Below, piece by piece: positions 1 through 6,675 of a stretch of DNA of 12,541 nt (its first letter is position 1; each line of letters begins with the position of its first letter). Source of the DNA: an uncultured Chlorobiaceae bacterium. GTDB taxonomy: Bacteria; Bacteroidota; Chlorobiia; Chlorobiales; Chlorobiaceae. The translations under genes and the position numbers were made by a program. The stretch spans positions 1 to 12,541 of the forward strand of contig CAILXE010000155.1 of NCBI GenBank assembly GCA_903838095.1, in the 5' to 3' direction. The notes under the pieces are model-generated. The model ran no database searches and was not told the origin of the DNA. It saw only the letters and a program-made list of their open reading frames with translations.

Positions 1-89
1 AGGCGATGGTGCCGCACAAACGCCCCGATATGTTCGGTCAGCGCCTTGTCACTCATGGAGGCCCAGTTCGTGAGTGATATTTCAGTCAT
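1..89 (-). CDS. HipB-like XRE-family transcriptional regulator / antitoxin (5' part only)
   Basis: Reading the minus strand from an ATG at 89 gives MTEISLTNWASMSDKALTEH followed by IGAFVRHHRL, open to the window edge (29 complete codons). The pattern of a tryptophan, SMSDKAL, then IGxFVRHHRL is the usual beginning of HipB-type XRE helix-turn-helix proteins, in which a conserved hydrophobic/basic helix precedes the HTH. The HTH itself lies outside the window. Such proteins usually bind their own promoter and often pair with a HipA kinase gene downstream, which here would be left of the window. A second in-frame ATG at 56 would give a protein starting MSDKAL. Neither start has a recognisable Shine-Dalgarno sequence. 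Repeated motifs immediately upstream (120-236) fit an autoregulated gene. Family assignment is from N-terminal resemblance only. Confidence 0.7.
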   Translation of the reverse strand, partial: MTEISLTNWASMSDKALTEHIGAFVRHHR

Positions 90-119
90 AATGCTTTTAT
101 TTACGAACGGATGAATGAA

Positions 120-236
120 TTATCACTCGAATATACCTGTAATTGAACGAGTATCAAAAATTCTGAATGGCTTATCATTCGTTATTAGTAAAAAATAGAT
201 TTATTGCATGATTTATCACTCGCCTGTAAGTAATAA
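120..236. promoter_or_regulatory. Candidate operator array upstream of the HipB-like gene
   Basis: The decamer TTATCACTCG occurs at 120-129 and 213-222, and with one change (TTATCATTCG) at 172-181. A related element in the other orientation, CGAGTATCA, is at 148-156, and TGAGTGATA lies inside the start of the gene at 71-79. The copy at 213 forms an imperfect palindrome, TTATCACT-N8-AGTAATAA (213-236, 7 of 8 pairs). This has the same layout as the known E. coli HipB operators (TATCC-N8-GGATA). Successive same-orientation copies start 52 and 41 bases apart, close to whole helical turns. The inferred role is binding of the product of the adjacent regulator gene; no clear -10/-35 pair was found. 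Confidence 0.5.
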
Positions 237-238
237 AT

Positions 239-284
239 CTCTATTGGTCATATTCCCCGCCTCTTGAGACGTAATATGATAGAG
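239..284. other. Bulged stem-loop
   Basis: CTCTAT (239-244) and CATATT (249-254) pair with AATATGATAGAG (273-284). This makes a 12-bp stem with a 4-base bulge (TGGT, 245-248) and an 18-base loop. It lies in a gene-free stretch between two minus-strand units, directly beside the GC-rich palindrome at 299-320. Its role is unknown. It could be part of a terminator complex, a small structured RNA, or the end of a decayed mobile element. Confidence 0.35.
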
Positions 285-298
285 TATTTCTTCAAAAT

Positions 299-320
299 AC
301 CCCGCAGCTTGCGGCGGGGT
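299..320. repeat. GC-rich palindrome, REP-like or weak bidirectional terminator
   Basis: ACCCCGC (299-305) pairs with GCGGGGT (314-320) around an 8-base loop. An alternative inner stem, CCGCA-GCT-TGCGG (302-314), competes with it. Downstream on the minus strand there are only four Ts (ATTTT), and on the plus strand there is no T-run. It could end transcription of the minus-strand AbiE operon, 156 bases beyond the stop at 476, but it is a weak example. CCCCGC...GCGGGG hairpins of this kind are commonly dispersed as REP-like repeats, so a genome-wide repeat is equally likely. Confidence 0.45.
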
Positions 321-475
321 TCTTGATTAGTGGGATTATGCACGACTTGCTTCTTGACTGCTTCATTGGGACTCCCGTTTATACCATACACTACACCCAC
401 TTCCGTACCGAATCGGATGAGCACGTTTCAGCAAGTTATTGAGGGGTCCCTTCAGGTTATTGCGGCTGACGTCAG
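321..475. other. Non-coding stretch downstream of the AbiE operon
   Basis: I see no supportable gene here. The stretch contains a perfect 10-bp palindrome, CTGACGTCAG (466-475), touching the stop codon of the minus-strand gene at 476. A 58-codon minus-strand frame with a GTG start (424 to 248) reads straight through the GC-rich hairpin and is not convincing. Confidence 0.4.
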
Positions 476-877
476 TCAGTTTCTGCTATTGACTTGCGCA
501 TCTATAATAAGGTTCATCTGCTCCTTCAGTACTCTCAATCGTTCAGCCGCATCGGGATCGCCAAGTGCTTCCCGCAGCCTCAATACGGCGCTTTTCGCAT
601 AAAAACCACCTTGCGGCTCTACGTGCAAGCGCTTTTCGGTCACTCCGATTTCAATGCTGGCAATTTCTACTACTTCCACGATTTCTTCTGAAAGTGTCGG
701 GTCTTTTCTCATCATCTTCAGGGCGTTATAGGCCTCTTTGAACTGACGAGCCTCAATCTGGTTAATAATGTTTTGTAGTTGTGTGCTCATGGTTTTATTA
801 TTCTTTTCTTTTACTTCTGTAATGTATAACTTCAAAGGATTTAAGGCTTTGCAGAGCACTTCTCTTCTCCCGGTCAT
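476..877 (-). CDS. Unrecognised small protein, third gene of the AbiE operon
   Basis: The product is 133 residues with no family I recognise. The first 29 residues are basic and poorly structured. From residue 30 (MSTQLQNIINQIEARQFKEA) it looks like an all-helical, charged protein of about 104 residues. It ends with a leucine/arginine-rich helix (LREALGDPDAAERLRVLKEQ) suggesting coiled-coil or helix-bundle packing. No signal peptide, membrane segment or catalytic motif is visible. Its ATG at 877 overlaps the stop of the AbiEii-like gene by 4 bases, which argues for translational coupling. An internal ATG at 790 could be the true start; neither has a good Shine-Dalgarno sequence. Its fixed position behind the toxin-antitoxin pair suggests it belongs to that unit, perhaps as an accessory or modulating subunit. 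That role is inference. Confidence 0.8.
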   Translation of the reverse strand: MTGRREVLCKALNPLKLYITEVKEKNNKTMSTQLQNIINQIEARQFKEAYNALKMMRKDPTLSEEIVEVVEIASIEIGVTEKRLHVEPQGGFYAKSAVLRLREALGDPDAAERLRVLKEQMNLIIDAQVNSRN

Positions 878-1710
878 GCCTCGATAATTTTCATCCGGTC
901 AGCCAACTGCATGAAATATTGCTGTGACCAAATCTTCAGCGACTTGACATCCTGAACAAATCTCGAAATATCATTAACAGCCAATGATACATCCAGAGTT
1001 CCGATCTTTTGGGTTAAAAGTTCCCGAAACTCCTCTTCAGAGAGCTTCACGGTTTTCTGATGACCACTCTGCATGGCGCGGCAGGCAAAATGAGACAGGT
1101 TGAGTGGCACCCCTTTTTTAACATACCATTCAAAATCGTACCAGTCCCGCCCTTTTACTCGGCTCTTCCAGTTCCTGAACAACAATGCGTGCATTTTTCC
1201 TGCAAACAAATCAGGCAACCCAAAACACTTGACATACAATGAGAATGGTTCAAGCAGAAGTTTTTCTTCTGTTGAAAACCCCGATGGTGGTAGCGTATCA
1301 ACCTCAAACTTGATTTTAACTGTTTTTTCTCCGTGTACTGCCAGACTGAACAGGCGCGTATCGCTCTTCAAAAACGCCGATTCGATCCCTGTCCCAACTG
1401 TTTTCTTTTTCGATGAAATCTCAACATCAAGACCCAGTGAAAGAAATTCAGCCCTGATGGCCTTGAAATACGGCTCCAGTGAAAAATCGGCGTCAGATGT
1501 CAGCAATGAAAAATCAAGATCCTCTGAAAACCTTGGCAATCCGTAAAATATCCTGAGACAAGTGCCCCCGTAAAATGCTGCCCGGTCAAAAAAACCGCCA
1601 CGATACAAACCGGCAAGTGCAACCTCTTGCATCACCTCTCTCAGTCCGTTGACTCTCCCTTCGACAGTGGTTGCATCATATTTCTCAAGCATCTGGCCGA
1701 GTACACTCAT
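874..1710 (-). CDS. AbiEii/AbiGii-type nucleotidyltransferase toxin
   Basis: This is a 278-residue member of the DNA polymerase beta-like nucleotidyltransferase superfamily, as found in AbiEii toxins of type IV toxin-antitoxin and abortive-infection systems. Visible motifs are Y-G-G-T-C-L-R at 47-53, then R60-F-S-E-D-L-D-F67, which supplies the two acidic metal ligands D64 and D66. A third acidic position is at KIKFEVDT (D138). The C-terminal family signature KGRDWYDFEWY is at 186-196 (D189, D192), preceded by the GKMHALLFR helix. All key residues are present, so it should be active. Family members transfer nucleotides to RNA targets; some modify tRNA acceptor ends. The start ATG overlaps the antitoxin stop by 4 bases and has a good GGGAG ribosome site about 7 bases upstream. 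It is expected to be held in check by the upstream AbiEi-like protein. Confidence 0.9.
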   Translation of the reverse strand: MSVLGQMLEKYDATTVEGRVNGLREVMQEVALAGLYRGGFFDRAAFYGGTCLRIFYGLPRFSEDLDFSLLTSDADFSLEPYFKAIRAEFLSLGLDVEISSKKKTVGTGIESAFLKSDTRLFSLAVHGEKTVKIKFEVDTLPPSGFSTEEKLLLEPFSLYVKCFGLPDLFAGKMHALLFRNWKSRVKGRDWYDFEWYVKKGVPLNLSHFACRAMQSGHQKTVKLSEEEFRELLTQKIGTLDVSLAVNDISRFVQDVKSLKIWSQQYFMQLADRMKIIEA

Positions 1711-2360
1711 TTCAGCTCCCTTTTCATCGAGTTGACAAGCTCCAGCAATGCCCGCAGCATTCTTTCTTTCATTCCCGGCATGACACAGGCCTCTATCACC
1801 TTCGAGTCAAAGCGGGTGATACTCTCTTCATCAATCCGCAGGTCATACATCAGCAGTTCCTGCAATGCACGTGGTGAGCTGATATTCAGATTTCGGGTAA
1901 ACACAAGCTTGTCACACAACGCCTTCTCTGGAGAGGCCATCAAAAAACCTGTTTTATCGGTATTCTCGATCCGGTCAATTCCGACTGGATAAAAATCAAC
2001 AGGAGAATGCGTATAGGAAAACCGGCCTATCGGAAGATCGTACGCCTTCCCCCGCCTGGTGGTCATTGAAGTCACCTCAACCACTCGTTCGGGAATAATC
2101 CCGTAATGGTACAGCGCATAATCCATCGAAACATAGGATGGCCCATAGAGGAGATTTGCGACAAGCGGTGTGGAAATGGGGATGGTTGTCTGTTCAGGTG
2201 AAACGGCATAAAGCCCCTTTTTGATGGGTACAAGCCACCCTGTCTCAATCAAACGGACAATTTTATCGTTTGGAGACCTGTACTCTTTGAGCATGGAAAT
2301 GAGTGCTCCGTGCGTCAGAGGTACACCACCGAATGTCCTGAGCTTCTTTTCGAGTTGCAT
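1707..2360 (-). CDS. AbiEi-type antitoxin / transcriptional autorepressor
   Basis: From the ATG at 2360 the product has 217 residues. The N-terminal part is a winged helix: IETGWLVPIKKGLYAV contains the wing signature (K-K-G-x-Y) typical of AbiEi antitoxins. The middle carries ANLLYGPSYVSMDYAL, the family's hallmark PSYVSxxxAL helix, followed by a beta-rich C-terminal domain with ASPEKALCDKL. Known AbiEi proteins neutralise AbiEii without a stable complex and repress their own promoter by binding inverted repeats. An earlier in-frame GTG at 2378 would add MQNNDL, but it lies inside a perfect 20-bp inverted repeat, so I prefer the ATG at 2360. Neither start has a Shine-Dalgarno sequence, so a leaderless or very short leader is possible. 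First gene of the three-gene minus-strand operon. Confidence 0.87.
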   Translation of the reverse strand: MQLEKKLRTFGGVPLTHGALISMLKEYRSPNDKIVRLIETGWLVPIKKGLYAVSPEQTTIPISTPLVANLLYGPSYVSMDYALYHYGIIPERVVEVTSMTTRRGKAYDLPIGRFSYTHSPVDFYPVGIDRIENTDKTGFLMASPEKALCDKLVFTRNLNISSPRALQELLMYDLRIDEESITRFDSKVIEACVMPGMKERMLRALLELVNSMKRELK

Positions 2361-2368
2361 GAGGTCAT

Positions 2369-2415
2369 TATTTTGCACAGATAACCGAATATCAGTCGGT
2401 TATCTGTGCAAAATA
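2369..2415. promoter_or_regulatory. Perfect 20-bp inverted repeat, probable AbiEi operator
   Basis: TATTTTGCACAGATAACCGA (2369-2388) is matched base for base by its reverse complement at 2396-2415, separated by the 7-base spacer ATATCAG. The repeat lies right at the 5' end of the AbiE operon, 9 bases upstream of the ATG at 2360, and contains the alternative GTG at 2378. Characterised AbiEi proteins bind inverted repeats in their own promoter, so an operator is the natural reading. As RNA it would form a very stable hairpin that could also affect translation. No T-run follows on the plus strand, so a terminator is less likely. Confidence 0.75.
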
Positions 2416-2520
2416 GGGCTTTTCGGGCACAATAAAAAACAAGCACCCTTAAATTCACTTCTTCTGAAAACAGCAATGTGATGAAGCATCAATTCGTTAA
2501 CAGGAGTTACGTTATTTTAG

Positions 2521-2625
2521 GCGTCAGCAAACGAGTTTGCCACCTGTTTTCCCCGTTGTTTTGGTGCCAGAGAATCCTTTGATGAGGAGTTTTTCGCTTT
2601 TGCTGTGAGCTACTTGGGTCAATGA
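2521..2625 (+). pseudogene. Possible gene remnant (coding-like peptide fragment)
   Basis: A 34-codon open stretch without a start codon begins just after a TAG at 2518 and ends at TGA 2623-2625. It reads ...NEFATCFPRCFGARESFDEE then FFAFAVSYLGQ. The pattern F-D-E-x4-F-A-x-x-Y-x-x-Q is like the tail of DUF2252 proteins. A one-base shift would continue it as NDKGSAGEG in another frame that stays open to about 2746. This could be the decayed end of a gene lost when the accessory region arrived. The resemblance is short and from memory, so a chance reading frame is quite possible. Confidence 0.2.
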
Positions 2626-2656
2626 TAAAGGCAGCGCGGGAGAAGGTGCAAAGTGT

Positions 2657-2684
2657 TTGATTGCCTGTAATTGTTTGTTATACT
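2657..2684 (+). promoter_or_regulatory. Candidate sigma-70-type promoter
   Basis: TTGATT (2657-2662) as -35 is followed after 16 bases by TATACT (2679-2684) as -10, with the extended element TG one base upstream (2676-2677). It points toward the small ORF at 2810 and recB. It is the best promoter match on this strand before recB, but such matches occur by chance in AT-rich DNA. Confidence 0.35.
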
Positions 2685-2809
2685 GCAAAAAGCTGGACGT
2701 TTTGAGCAGACATCAGATTTCAGGCATCCGGGCAGGCATGGTCTGAGGGGATTTACATCTTCACAAAATGTGGACATTGGCCAGAACACTAATAAAGGGA
2801 GCATAATTT

Positions 2810-2950
2810 ATGAGTAATTCACGAATAACAGAGTGGCTGCTATGGGAATTGATAACCGTTGCAGCAGCGATCTCGATTATTCTGGGTTTGGACATCAGTA
2901 ATTTTGTGAACCTGAATGGGCTTTGCAGGAATTTGAAGCCGGGTTTATAG
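2810..2950 (+). CDS. Small membrane-peptide ORF, possibly frameshifted (extended reading to 3018)
   Basis: The ORF starts MSNSRITEWLLWELITVAAA with a ribosome site (AAAGGGAG) about 8 bases upstream. It encodes 46 residues containing one hydrophobic segment (WLLWELITVAAAISIILGL, about residues 9-27). After residue 32 the sequence in this frame looks less natural (NLNGLCRNLKPGL). The frame one base back reads CEPEWALQEFEAGFIVKREQ and continues PEEQRREEISTYSQLSR to a TGA at 3016-3018. That is a plausible charged, helical tail. A missing T in the run at 2902-2905 would join them into a protein of about 70 residues with one membrane helix and a cytoplasmic tail. I do not recognise the family. It could be a real small gene, a disrupted gene, or a sequencing slip. 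Confidence 0.4.
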   Translation: MSNSRITEWLLWELITVAAAISIILGLDISNFVNLNGLCRNLKPGL

Positions 2951-3075
2951 TCAAGAGAGAACAACCTGAAGAGCAGCGACGTGAAGAGATCTCCACATAC
3001 TCTCAGCTTTCTCGCTGATCTCCTCGCAGCATTCCCATTTCAACCCATCATCCAGCCTATCGTGTAAAAGTCACC

Positions 3076-6000
3076 ATGCAGCAACTGAACCACATCACCG
3101 TCTCTCTCTCCGGCATCAACCTCATTGAGGCAAGCGCTGGCACAGGGAAGACCTACGCCATCGCGTCGCTCTATCTGCGACTGCTGGTGGAGCAGGAGCT
3201 GTTGCCGGAACAGATTCTTGTGGTGACCTACACCGAGGCAGCGACACAGGAGCTTCGGGCGAGAATTCGCACCCGTATCCGCGAGGCACTTGAGGTGATG
3301 GAGGGTGGCGATACTCAAGATGCTTTCCTTGAAGAGCTTTACGAAAAGGTCTCTCAAACCAGCCTGAAAAGGATGCGCGATCTCCTTGAGCGGGCGCTTG
3401 GCGCCTTCGATACTGCCTCGATTTTTACTATTCACGGCTTCTGCCTGCGGGCGTTGCAGGATAACGCTTTTGAGAGTGGTTCGCTCTATGATACCGAGCT
3501 GGTGACTGATCAGACTGAGCTGCTTCGCGATATTGTGGAGGATTTCTGGAGAATGCACTTTTTCAGGGAACCAGCGCCGCTGCTTGGCTATACCCTGAGG
3601 AACCGTCACTCGCCAGAAACCTTTATCTCGCTGCTGAAAAATCTTCATGCTGGCACAGGGGTGAAGGTTATCCCTGAATTCAGTGATGAGGAGATACTAA
3701 CGCTCGACAAGGAGTGCTGCTCGGCCTACGCAGCGGCAAGCGCTCTTTGGCAGCATGAACGCGAGAGCATTACGGAGCTTGTTAGAACAGACAAGGGGCT
3801 GAAGCGGGCGCAGGAGACCTATCGGGCAGATCTTCTTGAGCCGCTTTTTGCCGAAATGGATGCTTTTGTTGCTGCCGGCAATCCTTATGACCTTTTTGCC
3901 GGCTTTCAAAAGTTTACAACAAGCGCCATCAGCGAAGGGACGAAGTTGAAAAACACTCCGCCAGCTCACCCTCTCTTCGGGAGTTGCCAGCGGTTGCTTG
4001 ATGCGGTGCAGAGCCGTTTTCTTGCCCTCAAGGCTGAGCTGGTTCGCTTTTACCGGAAGAGCCTGCCGCTGCGCAAGCGTGCCAGCAATGTCCGCTTTTT
4101 CGACGACCTGCTCGAAGATCTCTATCGTGCGCTCCTCTCCGATGGAGGGGGTTCGACTCTTGCCGGTTTACTTCGTGCCAGGTACCGGGCGGCGCTGATC
4201 GATGAGTTTCAGGATACCGATCCGGTGCAGTATGAGATTTTCAGAACCATCTACGCAGGCTCTGATTTGCCGCTTTTTCTTATCGGCGACCCCAAGCAGG
4301 CGATCTACAGTTTTCGTGGTGCCGATATTTTCGCCTACATGCGGGCGGCTCGTGACGTGAGTGAGGAGCGTCGTTTTACGCTGACGGATAACTGGCGTTC
4401 TGCTCCATCGCTGCTCAAGGCATTCAAAACCTTGTTCGACAACGATAAGCGCCCTTTTCTTTACGATGAAATTCTTTACCATCCTCTTGCTGCGGGTAAC
4501 CGGGAGTTGAACGACAGCGGGGAGGTGAGCGAGAGTGAGCCGATGCAGCTCTGGTTTATGGATTCCAGTGATGAAAAGAGCGGCATGTTAACGGTTGAGG
4601 ATGCAGGCGCTTTCGCTTCAAAAGCGGTTGCAGGCGAAATTGTGCGTCTTTTGCAGGATGATCAGACTATTGTAGGAGGCAAGCCGCTCACCGCTGGCGA
4701 CATTGCCGTGATCGTGCGTACCCACCGGCAGGCGGCAATGATGCTCAACGCCTTGAGCGCACGTGGTATTGCAGGTGTGATGCGAAGCGACAAAAGCATA
4801 TTTGTAACAAGGGAGGCTGAAGAGATGCGCATTCTGCTCTCCGCTCTTGGTGATCCGTCGAGTGAACCGAAGGTGAGGGCGGCGTTGGTGACCGATATTC
4901 TCGGCAGATCAGGCAACGATATTGCAACTTTGCTTGATAATGAGGAGTCGTGGACGGAGTGTCTCAGGTCGTTCCGCCACTATCATGAGCTTTGGCTTCA
5001 GCGCGGTTCTATGGTGATGAGCTGTGAGCTTATGGCAAAAGAGGGGGTTCGTGGGCGTCTGCTCGGCTATCCTGATGGTGACAGGAGGCTCACCAATATT
5101 CTGCACTGTTTTGAGTTGCTTCATCAGGAAGAGCATAAGCGAGGAGTCGGTCTGGAGGGACTGATCACCTGGTTCAGCGAACGGCTTGGGGCTGAGGATG
5201 AGCAGGAGGAGCACCAGATTCGCCTTGAAACGGATGACGCAGCGGTAAAAGTTGTCACCATCCATGTCAGCAAGGGGCTTGAGTATCCGGTGGTTTTCTG
5301 CCCCTTTCTCTGGGGTGGAGTACATCACAAGGGCGAGGTGGTGATGTTCCACAATGAGCAGTGGCAGTTTGTGAAGGATTTTGGATCATCCGATCTGGAG
5401 CGCCACCGCTCTCGGGCCGGAAAGGAGTCATTGGCGGAAAGTCTCAGGTTGCTCTACGTAGCGCTGACCAGAGCGAAGTATCGCTGCTATCTTTTTTCAG
5501 GCAAGACCCGCGCGGAGAGCACTCCGATTAACTATCTTTTTCATGCGTCCAGTGAAATACGGGATAGTGAAAACCCCTCGACCGCCATGTTGGGTGAGAT
5601 GAAAGCAATGACCGCAGGCACAATGGCTGAGCAGTTGAAGATGATTGCCGAGCGTTCGGCGGGTACCATCGGGTTCAGCCGGATGAGTCGGGCGGATATT
5701 GAGCGAGACGCAGCTCACTCTCGAAAAAGAGTGCCGTGCTGCATCGAGACGTTGAATGTGCGCCGTTTCACCGGAACTCTTGATACCACATGGTGTGTCT
5801 CAAGCTTTACCTCTTTCAGCCGTCATGAATCCGGTGCTGAACATTGGAGCACTGAGCTGCCAGACCGCGACGAGCAAAGGGTAGCGGGTATATCGGAAAT
5901 TACCGAAGTCAATAAAGAGAGTATCTTTGCCTTTCCTAAGGGGGCGCAGGCGGGGATTTTCATGCACGGTATTTTTGAAAAACTCAATTTTGCCTCACCT

Positions 6001-6675
6001 TCAGAAAAGGAAATTCAGGAGTTGGTTAAGCAGGGACTGGAACGTTACAACTACAAGCCAGAGTGGGAAACACACATTACCGGCATGGTGCACAACGTGC
6101 TCAGCACTCCTCTTTTCTCGCGCAATGGAGGTATCTTTACCCTTGGCAATCTGAAACCGAAAAGCTGGAGTACGGAGCTGGAATTTTTCTTCCCGCTTAA
6201 ATTTATTAACTCTTTGCGGCTTGGCGAGCTTCTTGCGCATCACGGTGTCTTGCCTGGCGGGATTGATCTTGCCATGGTTGCTGAGGCACTGCACTTCAAG
6301 CCGGTCAAGGGGATGGTGATGGGATTTATGGATATGGTTTTTGAGGCGGATGGTCGCTTCTACCTGCTCGACTGGAAATCAAATTATCTCGGCAACTCGT
6401 CCGATGATTACGCTCAGGCCTGCATGACGGAGGCAATGCAAAGCAATCTCTACCCACTCCAGTATCTGCTGTACACCGTTGCGCTCAACCGCTACCTTTC
6501 CCTTCGTGTCAGTGATTATCGATACAGTACACATTTTGGTGGCGTGATGTACGTGTTTTTGCGCGGTGTCAGCAGTGCGTATGGAGAGCAACGGGGATTT
6601 TTTCGTGACCTTCCTCCTGAAGGGCTGATAGAGTCATTGACACAACTTCTCATTGAGCGAGGGAGGGTAGGATGA
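3076..6675 (+). CDS. recB: Exodeoxyribonuclease V beta subunit (RecB helicase-nuclease)
   Basis: The 1199-residue product matches E. coli RecB (1180) in length and layout. The N-terminal UvrD-type 3'-5' helicase has Walker A EASAGTGKT (18-26), motif Ia VVTYTEAATQELRARI, Walker B LIDEFQDTD (D376, E377), motif III GDPKQAIYSFRGAD (from D405 on), motif IV TDNWRS (R441), motif V VVTIHVSKGLEYPVVF (about 726-741) and motif VI LLYVALTRAK (about 791-800). The C-terminal nuclease has H964 in FMHGIFE, D1086 in GFMDMVF, D1099 and K1101 in LLDWKSN, and QYLLY (Q1129), so its active site is complete. RecB unwinds and degrades broken double-stranded ends and loads RecA together with RecC and RecD. The chosen ATG lacks a strong ribosome site, but the in-frame TGA at 3016 allows no ATG further upstream. 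The gene upstream is not recC. Confidence 0.96.
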   Translation: MQQLNHITVSLSGINLIEASAGTGKTYAIASLYLRLLVEQELLPEQILVVTYTEAATQELRARIRTRIREALEVMEGGDTQDAFLEELYEKVSQTSLKRMRDLLERALGAFDTASIFTIHGFCLRALQDNAFESGSLYDTELVTDQTELLRDIVEDFWRMHFFREPAPLLGYTLRNRHSPETFISLLKNLHAGTGVKVIPEFSDEEILTLDKECCSAYAAASALWQHERESITELVRTDKGLKRAQETYRADLLEPLFAEMDAFVAAGNPYDLFAGFQKFTTSAISEGTKLKNTPPAHPLFGSCQRLLDAVQSRFLALKAELVRFYRKSLPLRKRASNVRFFDDLLEDLYRALLSDGGGSTLAGLLRARYRAALIDEFQDTDPVQYEIFRTIYAGSDLPLFLIGDPKQAIYSFRGADIFAYMRAARDVSEERRFTLTDNWRSAPSLLKAFKTLFDNDKRPFLYDEILYHPLAAGNRELNDSGEVSESEPMQLWFMDSSDEKSGMLTVEDAGAFASKAVAGEIVRLLQDDQTIVGGKPLTAGDIAVIVRTHRQAAMMLNALSARGIAGVMRSDKSIFVTREAEEMRILLSALGDPSSEPKVRAALVTDILGRSGNDIATLLDNEESWTECLRSFRHYHELWLQRGSMVMSCELMAKEGVRGRLLGYPDGDRRLTNILHCFELLHQEEHKRGVGLEGLITWFSERLGAEDEQEEHQIRLETDDAAVKVVTIHVSKGLEYPVVFCPFLWGGVHHKGEVVMFHNEQWQFVKDFGSSDLERHRSRAGKESLAESLRLLYVALTRAKYRCYLFSGKTRAESTPINYLFHASSEIRDSENPSTAMLGEMKAMTAGTMAEQLKMIAERSAGTIGFSRMSRADIERDAAHSRKRVPCCIETLNVRRFTGTLDTTWCVSSFTSFSRHESGAEHWSTELPDRDEQRVAGISEITEVNKESIFAFPKGAQAGIFMHGIFEKLNFASPSEKEIQELVKQGLERYNYKPEWETHITGMVHNVLSTPLFSRNGGIFTLGNLKPKSWSTELEFFFPLKFINSLRLGELLAHHGVLPGGIDLAMVAEALHFKPVKGMVMGFMDMVFEADGRFYLLDWKSNYLGNSSDDYAQACMTEAMQSNLYPLQYLLYTVALNRYLSLRVSDYRYSTHFGGVMYVFLRGVSSAYGEQRGFFRDLPPEGLIESLTQLLIERGRVG

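Larger units (their letters stand above)
2416..2809. other. Gene-poor stretch between the AbiE operon and recB
   Basis: About 400 bases with no complete gene that I can support. It contains a coding-like fragment (2521-2625) and a candidate plus-strand promoter (2657-2684), described separately. The short minus-strand frames here have no ribosome sites or recognisable protein features. Confidence 0.4.

Noticed and set aside
120..236. Possible CRISPR array from the repeated TTATCAYTCG motif
   Set aside because: The repeats are only 10 bases, occur in both orientations and have unequal spacing; no cas genes are present. An operator array fits better.
248..424. 58-codon minus-strand frame with a GTG start
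   Set aside because: It reads through the GC-rich palindrome and the bulged stem, has no ribosome site, and its composition looks like translated repeat rather than protein.
330..602. 90-codon plus-strand frame
   Set aside because: It overlaps the end of the minus-strand gene at 476-877, has no ribosome site and has no protein-like features.
2619..2964. Two overlapping minus-strand frames of 61 and 67 codons
   Set aside because: No ribosome sites and no recognisable features. The plus strand here has a better-supported small ORF with a ribosome site.
3040..3648. 202-codon minus-strand frame inside recB
   Set aside because: It is the shadow of the recB helicase region, whose motifs are unmistakable in the plus frame.
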